Source of the DNA: Datnioides undecimradiatus
Taxonomy: Eukaryota > Chordata > Actinopteri > Lobotiformes > Datnioididae
Direction of reading: 5' to 3'
Assembly: GCA_008933995.1 (NCBI GenBank)
Contig: WARS01002753.1
Span: 124,001-188,000, forward strand
DNA length: 64,000 nucleotides
Of the stretch, positions 60,405 to 64,000 are shown one piece after another. Both the position numbers and the translations under genes were made by a program. Position 1 is the stretch's first letter. The number at the start of each line of letters is the position of its first letter. The notes beneath the pieces are model-generated. The model was not told the origin of the DNA and did not search any database. It saw nothing but the letters and a program-made list of their open reading frames with translations.

Positions 60405-61165
60405 TTTGCACTTGCCTGGACACACAGCAGAGGGCGCTGCTGCCCCTTTACTCAACACACAGCTTTGCACAATATCTTTTATCTTTTTAATTGTATCTTA
60501 TTTACACTTTTTCAAAGCACTAACTTTTAAAAAAACAAATAAGAAGCTCTCAATAATCAGTGACTTGGTAAGTTTTTTCTTCTTTTTTTAATCTAGAAAA
60601 CATATTTATAATCGAAAGCTTATAAAATTAACAAAGTAGATTCATTTACATTCATGTCAAATTAAAAAAAAATCTCTGCATTGCTCATTTCTATTAATTT
60701 TGTCAAAACAAATGCTGCAGATCTTTTCAACCTAATATTCTTTTACACAGCACTCAAAAGTGTTTATAACAGGAGAACGCCTCCTTGAAATCATAAAATC
60801 ATTATCGGAGACAACTGTAAAAACAGCAAACTGTTTGGTAACTCAGACTTTTTGATGCTGCTGACTCAATACAACAAAAACAAAACCCAAACACATCATA
60901 AAAAACTTCAGAAAACATTTCAAGGTAAATTAAAGGTAGTGCTGGTGATATGAAGTACAGTCCTGTTTTTTTTTTGTGGTTTTGTAGCAGATCAGTCTGG
61001 AACGTACAGAGGCTCAACATTTAGCCTGAACATCTGAGAAAAGCAGCATCTCACTTCGATCAATGGGATGCTGAGCGAATCACTGCATTCACTCATTTAA
61101 CCGACAATTACATTGCATTCACATCAGAAAACCTGCAACAGAAGGGAACAAAAAAGTGAACAAAC
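60405..61165. other. AT-rich spacer between the 5S array and the Tudor gene
   Basis: The first 75 bases are the shared 5S 3' flank. The rest shows no gene or recognised repeat. Confidence 0.6.
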
Positions 61166-61171
61166 TTTATT
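61166..61171 (-). terminator. Candidate poly(A) signal of the Tudor gene
   Basis: AATAAA on the minus strand, downstream of the last candidate exons. Confidence 0.4.
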
Positions 61172-61638
61172 TTACATTACTGTAATGTTAATGTAAATAA
61201 TTGTCAAACATTTTGTAGTATGATTGTGTATTTCATCAAAGTCGTGTTGTTTGTACAAAGACTAATCCCTTGCCAAAATCTCCTTTTGGGAACTGTGTGA
61301 AACGTTACCAAAGTGTATGGCCTTTTGTGTTGCTGCTTGTTTTGTTTACGCAGTTAATTGCATGCTCTTTACAATTAATTATCAGCTATTGTGTTAGCGT
61401 TGGACTTTTGTGAACTGACCTGGAGATTTTTCAAAACAAAACAATTTCATCTGAATGTTGATCCAACAACAAATGCTACTATGTGAAGCAAGCTAGTCCT
61501 ACAGTGTGAACATAATGGAGGCCAATGGCTGGTAAATGCTGGAAGTAAAACTGGGGCTGATACCTTCCAGACAACCGTAGTGATGTATACTTTTACTTGA
61601 TGCCAATAAACAAAATGTGTTATAACTAATATTCTTAC

Positions 61639-61799
61639 ATCGACTTGATCCAGGCACAATGCTGGGAGGCATCTCTTCGTCTGCTTCATCAATAGACTGA
61701 ACATTACGATCTGACTCCCTGTCAGAGACTTCATCTTCCTGGTTACACCCTTCCTCACCGTCAAGGCTATGAACCATACAGAGGCTCTGCTCCTGGAAC
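61639..61799 (-). CDS. Tudor-gene downstream exon
   Basis: On the minus strand it follows an acceptor (ACATTCAG) and ends at a strong donor (GTAAGAAT). It continues the phase of the large exon (CTG AG|G TTC). It encodes an acidic tail (FQEQSLCMVHSLDGEEGC, then EDEVSDRESDRNVQ and DEADEEMPPS). A tentative last exon 61419-61394 would add CQFTKVQR and a stop; without splicing the frame instead runs to a stop near 61499. Confidence 0.6.
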
Positions 61800-62117
61800 C
61801 TGAATGTATCAGAAAAAAGGTTAGTTTTACATCTTTAAACTTAAAAAATGTCCAAACCCTTTTCTTTTTCCGGTCTTGGCAGTAAAATTGTACTTTTTTT
61901 CATAATTGTGATTTTTTTTAAAGAATTACATTTTAGTCCTTTTCCAGAGTATTTAATCATTAAATGAACCCAGACATGCTGTTCATGAAATAAAATAGTC
62001 TTCTTTTTGTACTGTTTCACTCATAATTTGTAGACTGGTAATGGGTTGAAGGGCTATTTGGACGTATTCCCAATTAAAGTGTATTAAAGACATAAATGCA
62101 AAGTAATAGGAGCATAC

Positions 62118-64000
62118 CTCAGTCCTAGCATGATGTCGGTATAACTGGCGTGTCCGGAGTCCACCAGCTCCTTGGCAACGTGGACATTGTCAGCCAGAAT
62201 GTCCACCTTCCAGTGCATGTTTGAGACAAACTCTCTGAAGAAAATCTTGAGGTTCTTTTGGTACAAACACTCCTGGAAGAAGATTACCGCTTCATCTGTC
62301 CACTGTCCATCCGCTCTGACCGGTTTCACCCCTCTCAGGATGCAGGGGTATGTAACTTTTGGTATTTTCGTTAGTTCCACTGGAAGCCTCTTGAGCTTGG
62401 AGCAGTTTTGGTACGGCATGCATTCATAATGGCCGTAATCCACCAGGTTCAGGATCGCTGTGGTGTCAGAGTGTACAATTTCTGCCCTGCACCACTTGTT
62501 CTTGGTGTTGGATTTCAATAGGCAGCAGGTGCCAGGGACAAGGTGGGCTTCAGGTAGAGGAAGCATCTGCCCAGGTAGGTTGTCCAACATTATAGACACT
62601 TGGTTCATAACAAGAAGAGAGTCATCCAGGAGAACACAAAACTCAAAGGGAGTTGTAACGGCAGCAGCAAAGCCAGAGTATGCTTTGTCTGTATCAACAG
62701 GAGCAAAGACAAATTGCTGAGGTTGGATTGTGTTCGAGCTGGCTTTTCCTTCTCCTTGCTCATTTTGGGTTTCAGTAGGTGATGGCATGACCTCTTCATT
62801 GTGCTGCAGTGAGGTTGTAATTTGACAAATGAGAAAAAGTCCATTCACGATTACTTCAACTTTCCAAAGCTTATTAGCTTGTGAATAACACACAAACATG
62901 AGCTTTACTTCTTTGCCTATCATTGGCTTGAGAGTTTCACACCAGAATTTGTGAGAACCCTTTCCTTCACTGAACCCAAAGCAGTTCACCTTACACAAAA
63001 CTGCGAAGTTTGGCATTTCTGTCAGGTCACTACACAACTGCCTGATTGAGCAACTTTCAATTGCTTCTTTTTTTCCATGATCTATGAGGAGGACTTTAAA
63101 TTTTTCCTGCCATACATGTTTAACAACAGCCCTGTGCCACTGCTTGTCGCTGTGTACCTGAACTAAGCACTTGAGGCCTGGTTTGACATCCTTATCAGCC
63201 ACCACCTCACACTTGTGTATGTTGTCAGCTATGTGACTTTCCAGTGCAGAAAGCAGTTCATTGGTCCTATTTAGTCTGACATAAAAGTTGCTGTTACTCA
63301 GCACAGACAGAACTGTACAATCCTCTGTGTCTTTAGCTTGAATAGCAGGCGGTATGATCCTACCTGCACAATCACTTTTAGCTTTGACACAGGATTTCAT
63401 GGTTCTCCTTTGGTTCCTCTTAGAACTACTCTTGATTCTGGTGAGTGTTCTATAGTAGCCACAGGTTTTTACCTTTAGTTTGGTTAACACAGGGGCAGGT
63501 GGTAGTTCAAGAATGAATTTACCAGGAGTAGGAGTTATTCTTTCGGGCATACTTGTTTCATTTTCATTTAGCTCTTTTTTCATGTGGTTCTCTTCACAGG
63601 TTCTCTCTGTATCTTCTGTTTCAGGTGAACTCAGAGGAACCTTGTCATCTTTTTCAGTTCCATCACTACTTTCAAGCATAGCTTCAAGTGGGGCTGGAAG
63701 ACCAGATGATTCATTGAGAATCTCCACCTTGACCTTCCAGTGATTTCCATTTTGATGGACAAAATCAACCATGAGAGGCTTATCCATTACAGCATCATGG
63801 AAAGACGTATCGTTTTTGTATGTGTTTGAGTCCAATAGGGAGCATGATATGCAGAGTCTTGGCTGAGAGAGATACTCTTTTGGTATCGAGTAGATTTTCT
63901 CCCTTCCCACAACCACTGAGTTTCCATAGTCTACAAACTCAACTTTGAAACAGGAACTTCCCTCAAAGCCTCTCACAGCAGAACGATACAGAGCACCGTC
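62118..64000 (-). CDS. Multi-Tudor domain protein, TDRD6/TDRD15-like, 3' large exon (partial)
   Basis: The minus-strand frame is open from the right edge for 627 codons to a donor (CTGAG|GTATGC). Counting from the edge, three Tudor modules are seen: the end of one with VEFVDYGN (20-27), one around residues 225-390 with QWHRAVVKHV and LLIDHGKKE (303-311), and one around 430-620 with KWCRAEIV and LVDYGHYE (519-526). A low-complexity linker rich in Ser, Glu and Lys (108-200) separates the first two. Large single exons with many extended Tudor domains are typical of TDRD6 and TDRD15, germ-cell granule proteins that bind dimethyl-arginine on PIWI proteins; I cannot decide between them. The second module has DHG instead of DYG, so its aromatic cage may be incomplete. 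The protein's N-terminal part lies beyond the window. Confidence 0.85.

Noticed and set aside
62172-63743. Plus-strand ORFs opposite the Tudor gene
   Set aside because: Antisense shadows of a long conserved minus-strand frame.

Overview
The window reads as nuclear DNA of a ray-finned fish, most likely a percomorph teleost. The basis is split vertebrate genes with GT-AG introns, long AT-rich introns, many (CA)n/(CT)n microsatellites and dispersed repeats of kinds I remember from teleost genomes. It holds four recognisable genes plus part of a fifth, and a cluster of small Pol III RNA genes. No CRISPR, operon or bacterial feature is present.

1-29463 (+): 3' part of scara5. Three collagen-repeat exons (5848-5928, 9316-9423, 14705-14770) and two exons encoding one six-cysteine SRCR domain (22803-22991, 29330-29463) are separated by introns of 3-8 kb filled with old repeats. 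29464-38650: gene-free spacer with a TTAA-flanked MITE-like element, other dispersed repeats and two long G runs. 38650-41651 (+): pbk, the TOPK mitotic kinase, complete at 338 codons. 46869-42939 (-): esco2, the cohesin acetyltransferase, complete at 649 codons, converging tail-to-tail on pbk. 48438-50831 (+): ccdc25, 207 codons, divergent from esco2 across a shared promoter region. The order and relative orientation scara5-pbk-esco2-ccdc25 match the human 8p21.1 block as I remember it.

52.0-60.5 kb: Pol III gene cluster. First come tRNA-Ala(AGC) copies, all on the minus strand: two intact, the rest altered or broken, inside duplicated flanks. Next come units pairing a minus-strand tRNA-Asp(GTC) with a plus-strand 5S rRNA gene, plus one inverted unit at the left edge carrying a degraded 5S copy. 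One or two 5S copies look functional. Every 5S copy keeps a TATA-like box at -31. The array has been hit by a LINE fragment, a Tc1 fragment bounded by TA, and a solo LTR with a 4-bp target duplication.

61.1-64.0 kb (-): 3' end of a multi-Tudor gene of the TDRD6/TDRD15 kind, open at the right edge.

The protein genes do not form a pathway. pbk and esco2 both act in dividing cells and both have cell-cycle-like promoter motifs; scara5 and ccdc25 encode surface or nucleic-acid-sensing proteins in other vertebrates; the Tudor gene is expected to act in germ-line piRNA granules.
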